NCBI GenBank assembly: GCA_021780755.1
Contig: JAJXYF010000019.1
Coordinates: 62,001-126,000 of the forward strand
Direction: 5' to 3'
Length of the DNA: 64,000 bases
Origin: Deltaproteobacteria bacterium
GTDB taxonomy: Bacteria; Desulfobacterota; Binatia; Binatales; Binataceae
The notes under the pieces are model-generated. The model had not been told where the DNA came from. It searched no databases and saw nothing but the letters and a program-made list of their open reading frames with translations. The first letter of the stretch is position 1. Each line of letters starts with the position of its first letter. Shown here in pieces: positions 47,028 through 58,768 of the stretch. The position numbers and the translations under genes were made by a program.

Positions 47028-47402
47028 CGTGATACCCCTTGGAACCGCCGAGGTGGAGCCTCAATTTTCAGGGGCCGCGCACCCGCGGTGCGCGCTCGCG
47101 ATGCGTGCCTCCGGATCGTATTGAAGCCCGTCTCGAACATTCGACTCTCCGGATTGAATGTCAACGGAAGCATTAGCCCTCGTCCCTCGCCGATGCAGTA
47201 ATTTTGGCGCAGCGAATCGCGCGAGGCTACGGTCGCTTAAAATTAAGTTGAAGAAAACGAACGCGGGTAATCCCAGTTGTTGAGGAACGCGGATCGGGCG
47301 CGTAAGCAGCGTTTCCGGCGGCATGACCGTGCGGATTTGCAATCGTGCTATGGTCGCTTGCGGTGAATCGAATCCCGTGGAGAAAACCGGAGGTCGTTGA
47401 AG
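47028..47402. other. Gap of 375 bp with no gene
   Basis: Divergent gap between the LLM gene and the NTF2-like gene; no coding frame convinces. GTTGTTGAGGAACGCGGA at 47276 resembles the end of repeat A copy 6 (GTTGTTGAAGAACGCGGA) and may be a fragment of that repeat in minus orientation. Confidence 0.45.
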
Positions 47403-47828
47403 ATGGCATCGATACTCGAAGAGAAAGACGCGATTCGCGATTTGATGTCGGCCTACTGCTTTCATGTCGATGAAGGCGAGTTCGACAAGTTCGCGGCGCT
47501 CTTTACCACCGACGGCACCTTCGAGCCGGGGCCGCAGGGCAAATACCAGGGGCGTGAGGCGATTCGCAAGTTCATCGCGTCCGTAGTGCCGCTGCCCGGC
47601 GAGGGACCGGCACGCAAACATTGCACGATGAATCATCTGATCACCGTCAACGGATCCGAGGCGCGCGCCAACAGCTACATTATCGTGCTGCGCGAAGCCG
47701 ATGGCGGAATCATTCCGTCGCTGGCGGGCCGCTACGAGGATTTGATCGTCAAGCAGGACGGCGAGTGGCGCTTCAAGGTGCGCAAGATACATTTCGATAT
47801 CGCGGGCGATCTGGGCCTGAAGAAATAG
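47403..47828 (+). CDS. NTF2-like (SnoaL-type) protein
   Basis: 141 residues with the cone-shaped alpha+beta NTF2 fold: EEKDAIRDLMSAYCFHVDEG, LFTTDGTFEPGP, YQGREAIRKFIASV and GEWRFKVRKIHFDI. Family members are small-molecule isomerases, hydrolases or binding proteins. The ATG at 47403 follows GGAGG at nine bases. Substrate is unknown. Confidence 0.8.
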   Translation: MASILEEKDAIRDLMSAYCFHVDEGEFDKFAALFTTDGTFEPGPQGKYQGREAIRKFIASVVPLPGEGPARKHCTMNHLITVNGSEARANSYIIVLREADGGIIPSLAGRYEDLIVKQDGEWRFKVRKIHFDIAGDLGLKK

Positions 47829-47888
47829 CGGCGCGCGATGCTCGCGCGGGGGGCCAAGTCCTGCGGTCATGCGCGCCCCTTATTCAAT

Positions 47889-49190
47889 TCACGAAGTCAT
47901 AAATTCGACCCATGCGATGCCCAGCGTGAGCGTCGCGATGGTCACCGGAATGCCGACCTTGCAGTATTCCGTAAAGGAGATCGCAACGCCTTCGCGGCGG
48001 GCGTTTTCGATCACGATCAGATTGGCGACCGAGCCCAGCACCGTTAGGTTGCCGGCAAACGTACTCGACATCGCCAACGCCAGCCACGCGTTTTGCCGCG
48101 CGGCATCCGGCACTGCCCGCATAATCGGCTCGAACAGCAGGACGGCCGGCACGTTGCTCACCAGGTTGGAGAGCACGGCGGCGGCGACGCTCAGTTCGCC
48201 CACCGGATGCGCGAGTAGCTGGCGCCATTGGCCGATGCCCCAGGTCGCGACCACGCGATCCCCGAAGGCATGGACGACAATGAACAGGCCGATGAACATC
48301 AGGAGCAAGCTCCAATCGATCTGATCGTAGATGCGTTTGGATTTGATGGGATCGATCAGGAGGACGGCGGCCGCGGCAATCGCGACCAGCGCGATCTGAA
48401 AGCCCGCGAAGAACATCGCCACGCTGGCTAAGGTGACGACGACGCTTTTGCGCTGCAGCCAAACCACGCTTTTGCGTTGCCGCGAGAGGTTGGGGCGGCC
48501 GCTCGAAGAGGCGGCGTTCGGCGCACGATCGTTCGGCGACGCGTCGCCGTCGATCACGCGCGCGTCATCATTGGGGACGGCCGCCAGCGGGTCACGATAA
48601 ACCCAGGCGACGATCAGAAAATCGACAACGAGCCCAATCGCGGCGAGCGGCAGCAGATGCGCGGCGAAGCGCAGGTACGGGATGCGCGACTGGATGCCGA
48701 TGATCATGTTCTGCGGATTGCCGGTGATAGTTCCGGCGGAGCCGATGTTGGCCGCGGTGGCCACGCCGATCAGATGCGGCAGCGGATCGAAGCGCAGCCG
48801 GCGCGCGAGATGGATCACGAGCGGAGTGATGGCGAGGCATACGATGTCGTTGACGAGAAAGGCAGAGAGGACGCCGGCCAGCAGAATCGTCATCGCGAGC
48901 ATTGCGCGCGGCGTGCGAATCCGTCCGAGCGACCAGTTGGTGAGGCGCGCGAGTACGCCGGAAATCCGCAGGCAGCCAACGACAGCCATCATCCCAAAGA
49001 GTAGGAAGAGCGTTTCGTAGTCGATCGATTCGGGTGAGACTGCCTGTGGGATCGTAAGCACGCCCGCCACCAGCATCAGGGTGGCGCCGACGAAGGCGAT
49101 GGCGGCGCGGTCCATCCGGAGGCCCGGCACCCGGCCGATGGCGAGGCCGAGGTAGGTCAGGGTGAAGATGACGGAGGTGATCCAAATCAT
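47889..49190 (-). CDS. Anion/proton antiporter, ArsB/SLC13-like
   Basis: Inner-membrane carrier of 433 residues and about eleven helices. Ion-transporter superfamily marks include FLVNDIVCLAITPLVIHLAR, ANIGSAGTITGNPQNMIIG, and the second-half NLVSNVPAVLLFEPIM and GNLTVLGSVANLIVIENARR. Substrate could be arsenite, sulfate, dicarboxylate or Na+. A hydrophilic loop contains a small direct duplication, QRKSVVWLQRKSVVV (about 48430-48480). It converges on the NTF2-like gene. Confidence 0.85.
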   Translation of the reverse strand: MIWITSVIFTLTYLGLAIGRVPGLRMDRAAIAFVGATLMLVAGVLTIPQAVSPESIDYETLFLLFGMMAVVGCLRISGVLARLTNWSLGRIRTPRAMLAMTILLAGVLSAFLVNDIVCLAITPLVIHLARRLRFDPLPHLIGVATAANIGSAGTITGNPQNMIIGIQSRIPYLRFAAHLLPLAAIGLVVDFLIVAWVYRDPLAAVPNDDARVIDGDASPNDRAPNAASSSGRPNLSRQRKSVVWLQRKSVVVTLASVAMFFAGFQIALVAIAAAAVLLIDPIKSKRIYDQIDWSLLLMFIGLFIVVHAFGDRVVATWGIGQWRQLLAHPVGELSVAAAVLSNLVSNVPAVLLFEPIMRAVPDAARQNAWLALAMSSTFAGNLTVLGSVANLIVIENARREGVAISFTEYCKVGIPVTIATLTLGIAWVEFMTS

Positions 49191-49284
49191 CAGTGGAGGT
49201 CAGGACCTTTCTTGATCCGGTGGTGGCTGAACGCTGCCAGAGTCCCACTTGAATCTGTCGTAGAACATCGCGCGACGCTGGCGA

Positions 49285-49323
49285 AAAACAGAAAAGGCCG
49301 GGCGTCCTCGCGGACGCCCGGCC
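49285..49323 (-). terminator. Strong intrinsic terminator after hppA
   Basis: Perfect 12-bp stem GGCCGGGCGTCC (49296-49307) with GGACGCCCGGCC (49312-49323), four-base loop, followed on the minus strand by TTTTCTGTTTTTCG. It lies 28 bp beyond the hppA stop codon and is a classical Rho-independent terminator. Confidence 0.9.
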
Positions 49324-49350
49324 GGGTTAATCGAATCGCGCGCGAAGGCG

Positions 49351-51639
49351 TCAGGCAGCGGCCTTGGCGGCGGCGGCCTTTCCTTCGTCCTCGGCGATTG
49401 AGCCGCGTTTGGAGAGAATGACGGCGATCGCCAGCATGACGGCGGCGAAGACCGTCACGGCGAGGCTGGTCGCGGTGATACTGCCGACCTCGACCGTGGT
49501 GAATGGCGCCGCGAGGATGCCGACGAGGTTCATGACCTTGATCATCGGGTTGAGGGCGGGGCCGGCGGTATCCTTGAACGGATCGCCGACCGTATCGCCG
49601 ACGACGGTCGCCTTGTGGACGTCGGTGCCCTTGCCGCCGAGGAAGCCGTCCTCGACCTTTTTCTTGGCGTTGTCCCAATTGGCGCCCGCGTTGGACATGA
49701 AGACCGCGAGCAACTGGCCGGTGAGGATGGTGCCGCCGAGGAAGCCGCCGAGCGCGCCGGCGCCGAGGCCGAAGCCGACCAGCAGCGGAGCGAAGACCGC
49801 GAGGATCGCGGGGCTCATCAGTTCCTTCTGGGCGGTGGCGGTAACGATATCGACGCAGCGGCCGTAATCGGGAAGCTCTTTGCCTTCCATGATGCCGGGG
49901 TGCTCGCGGAACTGGCGGCGCACCTCGAAGACGACCTGGTAGGCCGCGCGGCCGACCGCCTTGATCGCGAAGGAGCTGAACAGGAACGGCACCGCGCCGC
50001 CGATCAGCAGGCCGACGAAGACGGTCGGGGTGTTGATCTGCACGCCGATGGAGCCGAGGTGGGCTTCATCGATGAAGGAGCGGAAGAGCGAGACCGCCGC
50101 GATGACCGCGGTAGCGATCGCGAGGCCCTTGGTCAGCGCCTTGGTGGTGTTGCCGATCGCGTCCATCCAGGAGAGTGTGCGCGACGCCTCTTCCTGATGG
50201 ACTCCGCCCATCTCGAAGATGCCGTGAGCGTTGTCGGTGATCGGGCCGTAGGTATCCATCGCGAGGATGAAGCCGGTGGTGGTCAGCAATCCGAGGCCGG
50301 TCAGCGCGATGCCATAGAACTGGAGCGCCGTCGATTCGCGGAAGATAACCACCGCGCCGATGATCACGATGACAATGACCATCAGGGCCCATACGGACGA
50401 TTCGAGGCCTTCGCCGAGTCCCGACAGGATCAAGGTAGCCGGGCCAGTGCGCGCGGCGTTGGCGGTTTCGGTGACGGGACCCTTGTCGGGATGGGTGAAG
50501 TAATTGGTCAACAGCAGGGTCGCGATCGAGAGCACGATGCCGAGCGTCGCCGTAATGCCGAAGCGCCAGTCGGGGGCGCCGGTGCGCGGGTCGGTCATAT
50601 AGAAGTAGTTGACGATGAAGAAGCCGATCACGGACGAGATCGACGAGGTGTAGTAGCCGGCGTTGATCGGGCGCATCGGATCGCGCATCTCGCTGCCCGC
50701 CGGAACCTTCACGGCCATGATGCCAAGAATCGAGGAGAAGACGCCGACCCCGCGCAGGATGAGCGCGAAGATGATGAGCTTCATCGCGAAGGCGCTGGCG
50801 CCGGCGAGGCCACCATAGGCGGCGACGAAGGTGGGGTCTTCGAGGGCGTAGGCGGCGAGAATGATGGCGGCGACAAGGGTGACTTCATAGGACTCGAAAA
50901 CGTCGGCCGCCATCCCGGCGCAATCGCCGACGTTGTCACCGACGTTATCGGCGATGGTGGCGGCGTTGCGGGGATCGTCCTCGGGGATACCGGCCTCGAT
51001 CTTTCCGACGAGGTCGCCGCCGACGTCAGCGGCCTTGGTGAAGATGCCGCCGCCGACGCGCATGAAGAGCGCCGCGAGCGAACCGCCGAAGCCGAAGCCG
51101 ACCAGCACCTTCATGGCGTCCTGCTGGTAGATGAGGAAGATGACGGTGGCGCCCATCAGGCCGAGGCCGACGGTGAACATGCCGGAAACGCCACCGGCCT
51201 TGAACGCGAGTTCCATCGCATCCTTGAAGCTGGTCAGTGCCGCGTTGGCGCTGCGGACGTTGCCTTTGACCGCGAGCCACATGCCGACGAAGCCGGCGCC
51301 GTACGAGGCGCTGACGCCGAGGATGAAGGCCAGGGCGATGCCGACTGAGAGGCTCGGCTGGTCGGGAAACACTTGCCGGTACATGAGAAACAGGGCGATG
51401 GCGATGATGACGACGAAGATGAGCATCGTCTTTACCTGGCGGCGCAGGTAGGCCATCGAGCCCTCATAAACGGCGTCGGCGACGTCGGTCATGGACTTGG
51501 GTCCGGGGTCGGCACTGAGGACGACGCGGACCAGATACCAGCCGTAGGCCAGCGATACCACCGCCGAGGCCAACACGCACCACAGAATCGCGAGCTGCGA
51601 GTTGGTCAAGAGTGGAAGAACGATTTTTGCTTCGCTCAT
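49351..51639 (-). CDS. hppA: Membrane-bound proton-pumping pyrophosphatase
   Basis: Couples hydrolysis of pyrophosphate to H+ transport across the inner membrane; 762 residues and about sixteen helices. The substrate motif is TKAADVGGDLVGKIEAGIPE with DDPRNAATIADNVGDNVGD. At the K+-determining positions the sequence is GNTTKALTKG, with Lys and Thr as in K+-independent proton pumps rather than the Ala pair of K+-dependent ones. AGGAGA precedes the start by about ten bases. A strong terminator follows. Confidence 0.95.
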   Translation of the reverse strand: MSEAKIVLPLLTNSQLAILWCVLASAVVSLAYGWYLVRVVLSADPGPKSMTDVADAVYEGSMAYLRRQVKTMLIFVVIIAIALFLMYRQVFPDQPSLSVGIALAFILGVSASYGAGFVGMWLAVKGNVRSANAALTSFKDAMELAFKAGGVSGMFTVGLGLMGATVIFLIYQQDAMKVLVGFGFGGSLAALFMRVGGGIFTKAADVGGDLVGKIEAGIPEDDPRNAATIADNVGDNVGDCAGMAADVFESYEVTLVAAIILAAYALEDPTFVAAYGGLAGASAFAMKLIIFALILRGVGVFSSILGIMAVKVPAGSEMRDPMRPINAGYYTSSISSVIGFFIVNYFYMTDPRTGAPDWRFGITATLGIVLSIATLLLTNYFTHPDKGPVTETANAARTGPATLILSGLGEGLESSVWALMVIVIVIIGAVVIFRESTALQFYGIALTGLGLLTTTGFILAMDTYGPITDNAHGIFEMGGVHQEEASRTLSWMDAIGNTTKALTKGLAIATAVIAAVSLFRSFIDEAHLGSIGVQINTPTVFVGLLIGGAVPFLFSSFAIKAVGRAAYQVVFEVRRQFREHPGIMEGKELPDYGRCVDIVTATAQKELMSPAILAVFAPLLVGFGLGAGALGGFLGGTILTGQLLAVFMSNAGANWDNAKKKVEDGFLGGKGTDVHKATVVGDTVGDPFKDTAGPALNPMIKVMNLVGILAAPFTTVEVGSITATSLAVTVFAAVMLAIAVILSKRGSIAEDEGKAAAAKAAA

Positions 51640-52717
51640 CGAGCTTCAGTCTCCTGGAAAATCAACGCGATTGACGACATCCGGTTCGCCGTCGCAGGCC
51701 AATCGCTAGAATTACTCATACATACGGGCTTCGGATATCTGGCGCAGTTTAGGTTTTCCGGGGAATGATGTCCAGTATGCAGGCCGATTCCAGCCGGAGA
51801 TTCTCCGGGCGGCAAAAAGCGCATCGAAGGGAGCGCCTCGCGAGTTATCGGCGTGTGGAGCGGGTCAGACGCATCGTGAAGCTGTTGCACCAGTAAGCTC
51901 ATCGTTATGGAGGGGATTCGTGACGCGAATAATCGCGTGGGATTGGTCGTGGCGATTCCTAAAAGGTTGCTGACGTTCAGGCGCGGGTAGGCAGGATAAG
52001 GCGGGGAAATTGGAGTTCGTTTTGGAATAAAATATTTTTCGCGTCGAAGTGGTTGATTTGGCTTGCAGGCGAGCCTAGTGGCGACCTCTTCAGCTTTGAT
52101 GGGCATGTCGCGGGCTCTTTGGGTGTATTTTTCGAGGTGTTTCGCGGGTGGGATTTTCCGCGTCGCGGACTGGTGATGTTGAGGGAACGGGTTTTTCGCG
52201 GCCACCGGTAAGTTTACTCCTTTTTCCTGAATCGCTGTGCCTCGCAAGGGAAGCTCTACACAAGTTAATTGATCACTCTGAACGGAGTCCGCGAAGTCAT
52301 GAGCAGCGAATGTGCGGCGGATGGCGATGGCGCAGGATCATGGGAGCGTTGTTGAAGAACGCGGAACTGTAGCTTTTCCGGAAAACCGAAACCTCATCGA
52401 GGTTTCAGACTTCCCTTTTCATTAAGATGCGGGCTTCGCCCGGTAAAAAGGGGGCGGGAGCAAAAAAGATAATCGGTCTTGCGGATCGCGTAGATGAGAC
52501 CTGCCGTGGGCGCGGATGAGGCGTGGCGGGAGGGCAGAAGCGTGCTAAACCGCTGTAATACTGAACGGCGGTTGCCGCAGCGAGAGATCTCGCGTGCTCC
52601 TGCGCGCGTCGTGATCCTGAGTAATGTCATCGTGAACTAAGTGAGGGATGACGGAACAGTGACGGGGGGGCGATGTTGATCCCGCCGGCGTGCTTATGTT
52701 TATCTGGATAGACGCCC
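51640..52717. other. Long divergent gap (1.08 kb) without a firm gene
   Basis: Between hppA and tig, which diverge. It includes repeat A copy 6 and a TCATCCTGA-like segment near 52610. An open frame on the minus strand (51636-52247) spans much of it, but lacks recognisable motifs and begins with TTG; it is listed among the rejected items. GC content looks lower than around it, for example near 52010-52140. It must hold the promoters of both flanking genes. Confidence 0.5.
52347..52442 (-). repeat. Dispersed hairpin repeat A, copy 6 (inverted)
   Basis: The only copy on the minus strand: read in that direction it gives GGGCGAAGCCCGCATCTTAA, GGGAAG, stem CTGAAACCT/AGGTTTCGG (one change) with CGATG loop, AGCTACAGTTCCGCGTTC and TTCAACAAC. 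It sits in the hppA-tig gap. Confidence 0.85.
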
Positions 52718-54046
52718 ATGAATGTAAACATCGAGAATACTTCCGCGCTGCGGCGCAAGATGACGATTGAGGTCGAGCCCGACGAAATCAACCGTGAGCT
52801 CAACCGCGCCTACAATGAACTCAAGCGATCGGTGGTGTTGAAGGGCTTTCGGCCCGGGCATGCGCCGCGTCCGCTGCTGGAGCGCTTTTTCGGCGACCAG
52901 GTGCGCGGCGACGTGATCCAGAAGCTGGTCAAGGATTACACCGGCAAGGCGCTCGAGGAGAACTCTCTAACGCCGGTGATACCGCCGGAAATCGTGACCG
53001 AGGAGACCGACCTCAAGAAGGCGCTGAAGTTCAGCGCGGTGTTCGATCTGAAGCCCGAGCTGGAAGTGAAGGACTACCAGGAGCTGAAGGTCCAGACGCC
53101 ACAAATCGAGGTGACCGAGGAAGAGGTTGACGCCGAGCTCAAGCGGATGCGCGAGCGGCGCGGGGTGCTGAAGAAGGTCGAGGGGCGCACGACGGTCGAA
53201 GAGAACGATTTCGTCGTGGCGGCGTTCGAGGCCTTCGAGGACGGCAAGGGCATCGAGGGCACCAAGGTTGACGATCGGTTGCTGAAGGTCTCGAAGGAGA
53301 CGCTCGCGCACGGACTCGACGAGGTCATCCTGGGAGCGGAGGCCGGAGTCGAGGTGCGCCGGCCGCGGAGCTATCCGGCCGACTATGTCGAGAAGGAAGT
53401 CGCGGGCAAGAACGTCGAGTGGCGCGCGACGGTCAAGGAAATATACGCTCACGTGATTCCCGAACTCGACGCCGAGTTCGCCAAGGACGAGGGCTTCGAC
53501 GACTTGGACGCGCTGCGCGCGAAGGCGCGCGAGGTGCTCGAAGGGCGGGCGCGCAATGAGGCCAACGGCCGCGCGCGGCAGGGCCTGCTCGATCTGATTA
53601 TCGAGCGCAACCCGGTCGAGCTGCCGGAGTCCCTGGTGGCGCGCGAGACGCGCAACGTCGAGCACGAGTTGGCCTCGAATTTCGAGGCGGCGGGCATGTC
53701 GCATGAGGATGCGCATGCGCGGGCGCGGGAGAACGCCGACGATATCAAGACGCGGGCCGAGAAGCGTTCGCGCAGCGCGCTGATCGTCGATGCGATCGCG
53801 GACCAGGAAAATATCGAGGTGACCGACGACGAGGTGGCCGAGCGGATCGGGCAGATGGTCACGTACGCCGGGCGTGCGCGCGATCAGATGGCGGAGCATT
53901 ACCGCAGCGAGGAGAATCGCGCGGCGCTCAAACAGGTGATGCGACGCGAGAAGACGCTCGACCTGTTGCTCACGCGAGCGCAGAGTGAGAATGCGAACGC
54001 AGCGGCGGACGCGCCTTCGTCGGGCGAGACCCCGGCGAGCAGCTGA
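52718..54046 (+). CDS. tig: Trigger factor
   Basis: Ribosome-associated chaperone and peptidyl-prolyl isomerase of 442 residues. The ribosome-binding signature GFRPGHAPRPLLERFFG is near residue 45; a FKBP-like domain (about 150-240, with GVLKKVEGRTTVEENDFVVA) and a helical C-terminal domain follow. It is the first gene of the usual tig-clpP-clpX-lon-hup order; clpP follows after about 250 bp. Confidence 0.96.
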   Translation: MNVNIENTSALRRKMTIEVEPDEINRELNRAYNELKRSVVLKGFRPGHAPRPLLERFFGDQVRGDVIQKLVKDYTGKALEENSLTPVIPPEIVTEETDLKKALKFSAVFDLKPELEVKDYQELKVQTPQIEVTEEEVDAELKRMRERRGVLKKVEGRTTVEENDFVVAAFEAFEDGKGIEGTKVDDRLLKVSKETLAHGLDEVILGAEAGVEVRRPRSYPADYVEKEVAGKNVEWRATVKEIYAHVIPELDAEFAKDEGFDDLDALRAKAREVLEGRARNEANGRARQGLLDLIIERNPVELPESLVARETRNVEHELASNFEAAGMSHEDAHARARENADDIKTRAEKRSRSALIVDAIADQENIEVTDDEVAERIGQMVTYAGRARDQMAEHYRSEENRAALKQVMRREKTLDLLLTRAQSENANAAADAPSSGETPASS

Positions 54047-54208
54047 CGTACGCCATCGCACATCAGGCGACAAGGTCGGCGAGCGGTATCAGCCCAAACA
54101 ATTGGAGTGGCGGGGCGATTACGCGCTTGCGAGCGTATCAGCGCAGGGGTGGATGCGCGCGTTTGCTTTGTCAAGCGTTCTCGACCTTGCGCGATTTCTG
54201 CTTTTAGG

Positions 54209-54237
54209 TTGCCCGTGTTTTGCAAACGGGTTAGAAT
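54209..54237 (+). promoter_or_regulatory. Sigma-70-like promoter before clpP
   Basis: TTGCCC at 54209-54214 and TAGAAT at 54232-54237 are separated by 17 bases, close to the sigma-70 consensus. It lies about 60 bp before the clpP start in the tig-clpP gap. Confidence 0.55.
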
Positions 54238-54299
54238 TTTATTGCGAGGCGGAACCGTGACGCCTCGCCGCGCGGCTTCCGTGGGGATCTCGGGGAATT

Positions 54300-54896
54300 A
54301 TGAGTAACCTTGTGCCGGTCGTGGTCGAGCAGACGGGCCGCGGTGAACGCGCCTACGACATCTACTCGCGTCTGCTTAAAGATCGCATCGTATTTCTGGG
54401 CCATCCGGTGACCGACGAGGTCGCCAACCTGGTTACCGCGCAGTTGCTTTTTCTCGAGTCAGAAGACCCCGAGAAGGAAATCAATTTCTACATTAATTCG
54501 CCGGGTGGTTCGGTGACTGCGGGGCTGGCGATTTACGACACGATGCAGTTCATCAAGCCGCCGGTTTCGACGCTATGCTTAGGGCAGGCGGCGAGCATGG
54601 GCGCGCTGTTGTTGCTGGCGGGGCAGAAAGGACGGCGCTATGCCCTGCCCCATTCGCGCATCATGATTCATCAACCGCTCGGCGGGGCGCAGGGGCAAGC
54701 GACCGATATCGATATTCAGGCGCGCGAGATTTTGCGCATGCGCGAAGAGATCAACAACATCATCGTGCGCCACACCGGACAGCAGTTGAAAAAGATCGAG
54801 AAGGACACCGATCGCGATATGTTCCTGACGCCGGAACAAGCGGTTGAATACGGGCTAATCGATGAGGTAATCGTTAGCCGGAGGTCGTCCAAGTGA
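54300..54896 (+). CDS. clpP: ATP-dependent Clp protease proteolytic subunit
   Basis: Serine peptidase of 198 residues that forms the ClpP tetradecamer. The catalytic triad is visible: Ser99 in [11 protein letters not shown], His124 in [10 protein letters not shown] and Asp173 in DTDRDMFL. It lies 15 bp before clpX, with which it forms the ClpXP protease. Confidence 0.97.
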   Translation: MSNLVPVVVEQTGRGERAYDIYSRLLKDRIVFLGHPVTDEVANLVTAQLLFLESEDPEKEINFYINSPGGSVTAGLAIYDTMQFIKPPVSTLCLGQAASMGALLLLAGQKGRRYALPHSRIMIHQPLGGAQGQATDIDIQAREILRMREEINNIIVRHTGQQLKKIEKDTDRDMFLTPEQAVEYGLIDEVIVSRRSSK

Positions 54897-54911
54897 ACCG
54901 TGGGAGGCAGT

Positions 54912-56162
<1,251 letters not shown>

Positions 56163-56185
56163 CGAGGAGATCGAAACCGACGGAA

Positions 56186-58660
56186 ATGCTTTTCCGAAAC
56201 GATAAGAAAGACAATCGCGAGACCGCCTCTAACGAAAACGTTCCGTTGCTGCCGCTGCGTGAACTGATCGTTTTCCCACACGAAGTTTATCCAATCTTTG
56301 TCGGCCGCCAGAAGTCGATCAAGGCACTGGAGGCGGCTGAAGCGCAAAAGCGGCCGATCCTGCTGGCGGCGCAGAAAGACGCCCGCGTGGCGGAACCCGG
56401 GCCGGATGACATCTATGCCGTCGGGACGCTCGGCGTGGTGGTGCAATTGCTGCGGCTGCCCGATGGCACGGTGAAGGCGCTGCTGGAAGGCAAAAAGCGC
56501 GCACGCGTAAAGCGCTACGTGGGTGAGGAGGAGTTCTTCAAGGTCGAAGTCGAGGAGATCGAGGAGGTCAGCGATCGCTCGACCGAGGTCGAGGCGCTGA
56601 TGCGCTCGGTGAACGCGACCTTCGACAACTACGTGCGCCTCAACAAGAAGATTCCGCCGGAGATGGTGACGTCGATCGCGGCGGTGGACGATCCGGCCTA
56701 CCTCGCCGACAAGCTGGTCGGCCATCTGGGGATCAAGCTCGAGGACAAGCAGTCGCTGCTGGAGTGCACGAATCCGGCCGAGCGGCTGGAGCGGATCCTG
56801 GGCTACATGAGGTCGGAGCTGGAGATTCTGGAAGTCGAAAAGCGCATCCGCTCGCGGGTCAAGAAGCAGATGGAGAAGACCCAGAAGGAGTACTACCTCA
56901 ACGAGCAGATGCGGGCGATCCAGAAGGAACTAGGCGAAAAAGACGAATTCAAGAACGAAATTCAAGAATTGGAAGACAAACTTCGCCAGAAGAAAATGCC
57001 GGCCGAGGCGCGTGAGAAGTGCGAGCGCGAGATCAAGAAGCTCAAGATGATGTCGCCGATGTCGGCCGAAGCGACCGTGGTGCGCAACTATCTGGACTGG
57101 TTCCTGGCGCTGCCGTGGTTTGAGTACACGGAAGACAAGCTCGACATCAAGGAGGCCGAGCGGATCCTCGAGGAAGACCATTACGGGCTCGAGAAGGTGA
57201 AGCAGCGCATCCTTGAATATCTGGCGGTGCAGACGCTGGTCGGTCAGCTCAAGGGCCCGATTCTGTGCCTGGTGGGACCGCCGGGCGTGGGCAAGACGTC
57301 GCTCGGCAAGTCGGTGGCGCGGGCGACCGGACGCAAGTTCGTACGCGTATCGCTCGGCGGCGTGCGCGACGAGGCCGAAATTCGGGGCCATCGCCGCACC
57401 TACATCGGGGCGTTGCCGGGCAAGGTGATCCAGAGCATGCGCAAGGCAGCCTCGGGCAACCCGGTGCTGCTGCTCGACGAGGTCGATAAGATGTCAACCG
57501 ACTTCCGCGGCGATCCGTCGTCGGCGCTGCTGGAAGTGCTGGACCCCGAGCAGAACAACACCTTCAACGACCATTACCTCGATTGCGACTACGATCTGTC
57601 GAAGGTGATGTTCATCACGACCGCCAACACGCTCGATCGGATCCCGCGTCCGCTGCAGGATCGCATGGAGATCATCCGGCTGCCCGGGTACACCGAGGCG
57701 GAGAAGCTGCAGATCGCCAAGAAGTACCTGCTGCACAAGCAGATCGAAGCCAACGGCCTGCGCCCGGAGAACATTGAGTTTTCGGACAAGGCAATACTCG
57801 GCATCGTGCGCCATTACACGCGCGAGGCGGGTGTGCGTAATCTCGAGCGCGAGGTCGCGTCGGTATGCCGCAAGGTCGCCGTAGAAGTGGTCAAGACCGA
57901 TCGCAATGCCCACGTGCGGATTTCGGCGTCGAGCCTGCAGAAATTCCTCGGACCGCCGAAGTTTCGCTACGGGATGGCCGAGACGCTGCCGCAAATCGGG
58001 GTGGCGACGGGCCTCGCGTGGACCGAGATGGGCGGCGAGATTCTGAGCGTCGAGGTGACGATCGTGCCGGGCCGCGGCAAGCTCACGATCACCGGACAGT
58101 TGGGTGACGTGATGCAGGAGAGCGCGCAAGCGGCGTTGAGTTACGTGCGCTCGCGGGCAACGGCGCTCGGATTGTCGTCGGCCTTCCACAAGATCGACAT
58201 CCACATCCACATACCGGAAGGCGCGATACCGAAGGACGGACCGTCGGCGGGAATCACGCTGGCGACGGCGCTGGTCTCGGCGCTGCGGCGCATCCCGGTG
58301 CGCAGCGACCTGGCGATGACCGGCGAGGTCACGTTGCGCGGGCGGGTGCTGCCGATCGGCGGGCTGAAGGAAAAGGTGCTTGCGGCCCATCGCGCCGGCA
58401 TCAAGACGATTCTGATCCCGAAAGAGAACGAGAAGGACGTCGAGGAAATCCCGCAGCAGGTGCTGAAGGCCGTGACTATCATCAAGGTCGAGCACATGGA
58501 CGACGTACTGCGCCGGGCGTTGGTGCTTGACGATCCGGACACCTTCTTCAAACCGCAAACGGAAGAAACCGAGGCGGCATTTACGGCCGAAACGGACGAG
58601 AAGATGCCGCTCGTTGACGGAGATGAAGACGACGCGACGGTCTCGCCCAATCTTTCCTGA
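56186..58660 (+). CDS. lon: Lon protease
   Basis: ATP-dependent protease of 824 residues, degrading damaged and regulatory proteins. The N-terminal LON domain ([20 protein letters not shown]) and coiled coil are followed by Walker [10 protein letters not shown] and the protease domain with Ser687 in PKDGPSAG and Lys730 in [10 protein letters not shown]. It starts 23 bp after clpX. Confidence 0.97.
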   Translation: MLFRNDKKDNRETASNENVPLLPLRELIVFPHEVYPIFVGRQKSIKALEAAEAQKRPILLAAQKDARVAEPGPDDIYAVGTLGVVVQLLRLPDGTVKALLEGKKRARVKRYVGEEEFFKVEVEEIEEVSDRSTEVEALMRSVNATFDNYVRLNKKIPPEMVTSIAAVDDPAYLADKLVGHLGIKLEDKQSLLECTNPAERLERILGYMRSELEILEVEKRIRSRVKKQMEKTQKEYYLNEQMRAIQKELGEKDEFKNEIQELEDKLRQKKMPAEAREKCEREIKKLKMMSPMSAEATVVRNYLDWFLALPWFEYTEDKLDIKEAERILEEDHYGLEKVKQRILEYLAVQTLVGQLKGPILCLVGPPGVGKTSLGKSVARATGRKFVRVSLGGVRDEAEIRGHRRTYIGALPGKVIQSMRKAASGNPVLLLDEVDKMSTDFRGDPSSALLEVLDPEQNNTFNDHYLDCDYDLSKVMFITTANTLDRIPRPLQDRMEIIRLPGYTEAEKLQIAKKYLLHKQIEANGLRPENIEFSDKAILGIVRHYTREAGVRNLEREVASVCRKVAVEVVKTDRNAHVRISASSLQKFLGPPKFRYGMAETLPQIGVATGLAWTEMGGEILSVEVTIVPGRGKLTITGQLGDVMQESAQAALSYVRSRATALGLSSAFHKIDIHIHIPEGAIPKDGPSAGITLATALVSALRRIPVRSDLAMTGEVTLRGRVLPIGGLKEKVLAAHRAGIKTILIPKENEKDVEEIPQQVLKAVTIIKVEHMDDVLRRALVLDDPDTFFKPQTEETEAAFTAETDEKMPLVDGDEDDATVSPNLS

Positions 58661-58684
58661 TAGCTTAGACTGATTCCGCCACCA

Positions 58685-58724
58685 ACTCCGGCGGACCGTG
58701 CAAACAAAGACGGTTCGCCGGAGT
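58685..58724 (+). terminator. Hairpin between lon and hup
   Basis: A 15-bp inverted repeat, ACTCCGGCGGACCGT (58685-58699) with ACGGTTCGCCGGAGT (58710-58724), one wobble pair and a ten-base A-rich loop. No T-run follows, so it may attenuate, process or protect the message rather than stop it fully, or be a weak terminator for lon. Confidence 0.5.
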
Positions 58725-58768
58725 GACACAACCAACACTTGCAAGGCGAGAGACGCCGGAGCGGAACC

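Noticed and set aside
51636-52247. 203-residue minus-strand reading frame before hppA, whose stop overlaps the hppA start
   Set aside because: TTG start, no recognisable motif, composition unlike the neighbouring genes, and hppA has its own AGGAGA site. The overlap alone is not enough.
52394-52630. 78-residue minus-strand frame before tig
   Set aside because: It reads through repeat A copy 6 and has no family marks.
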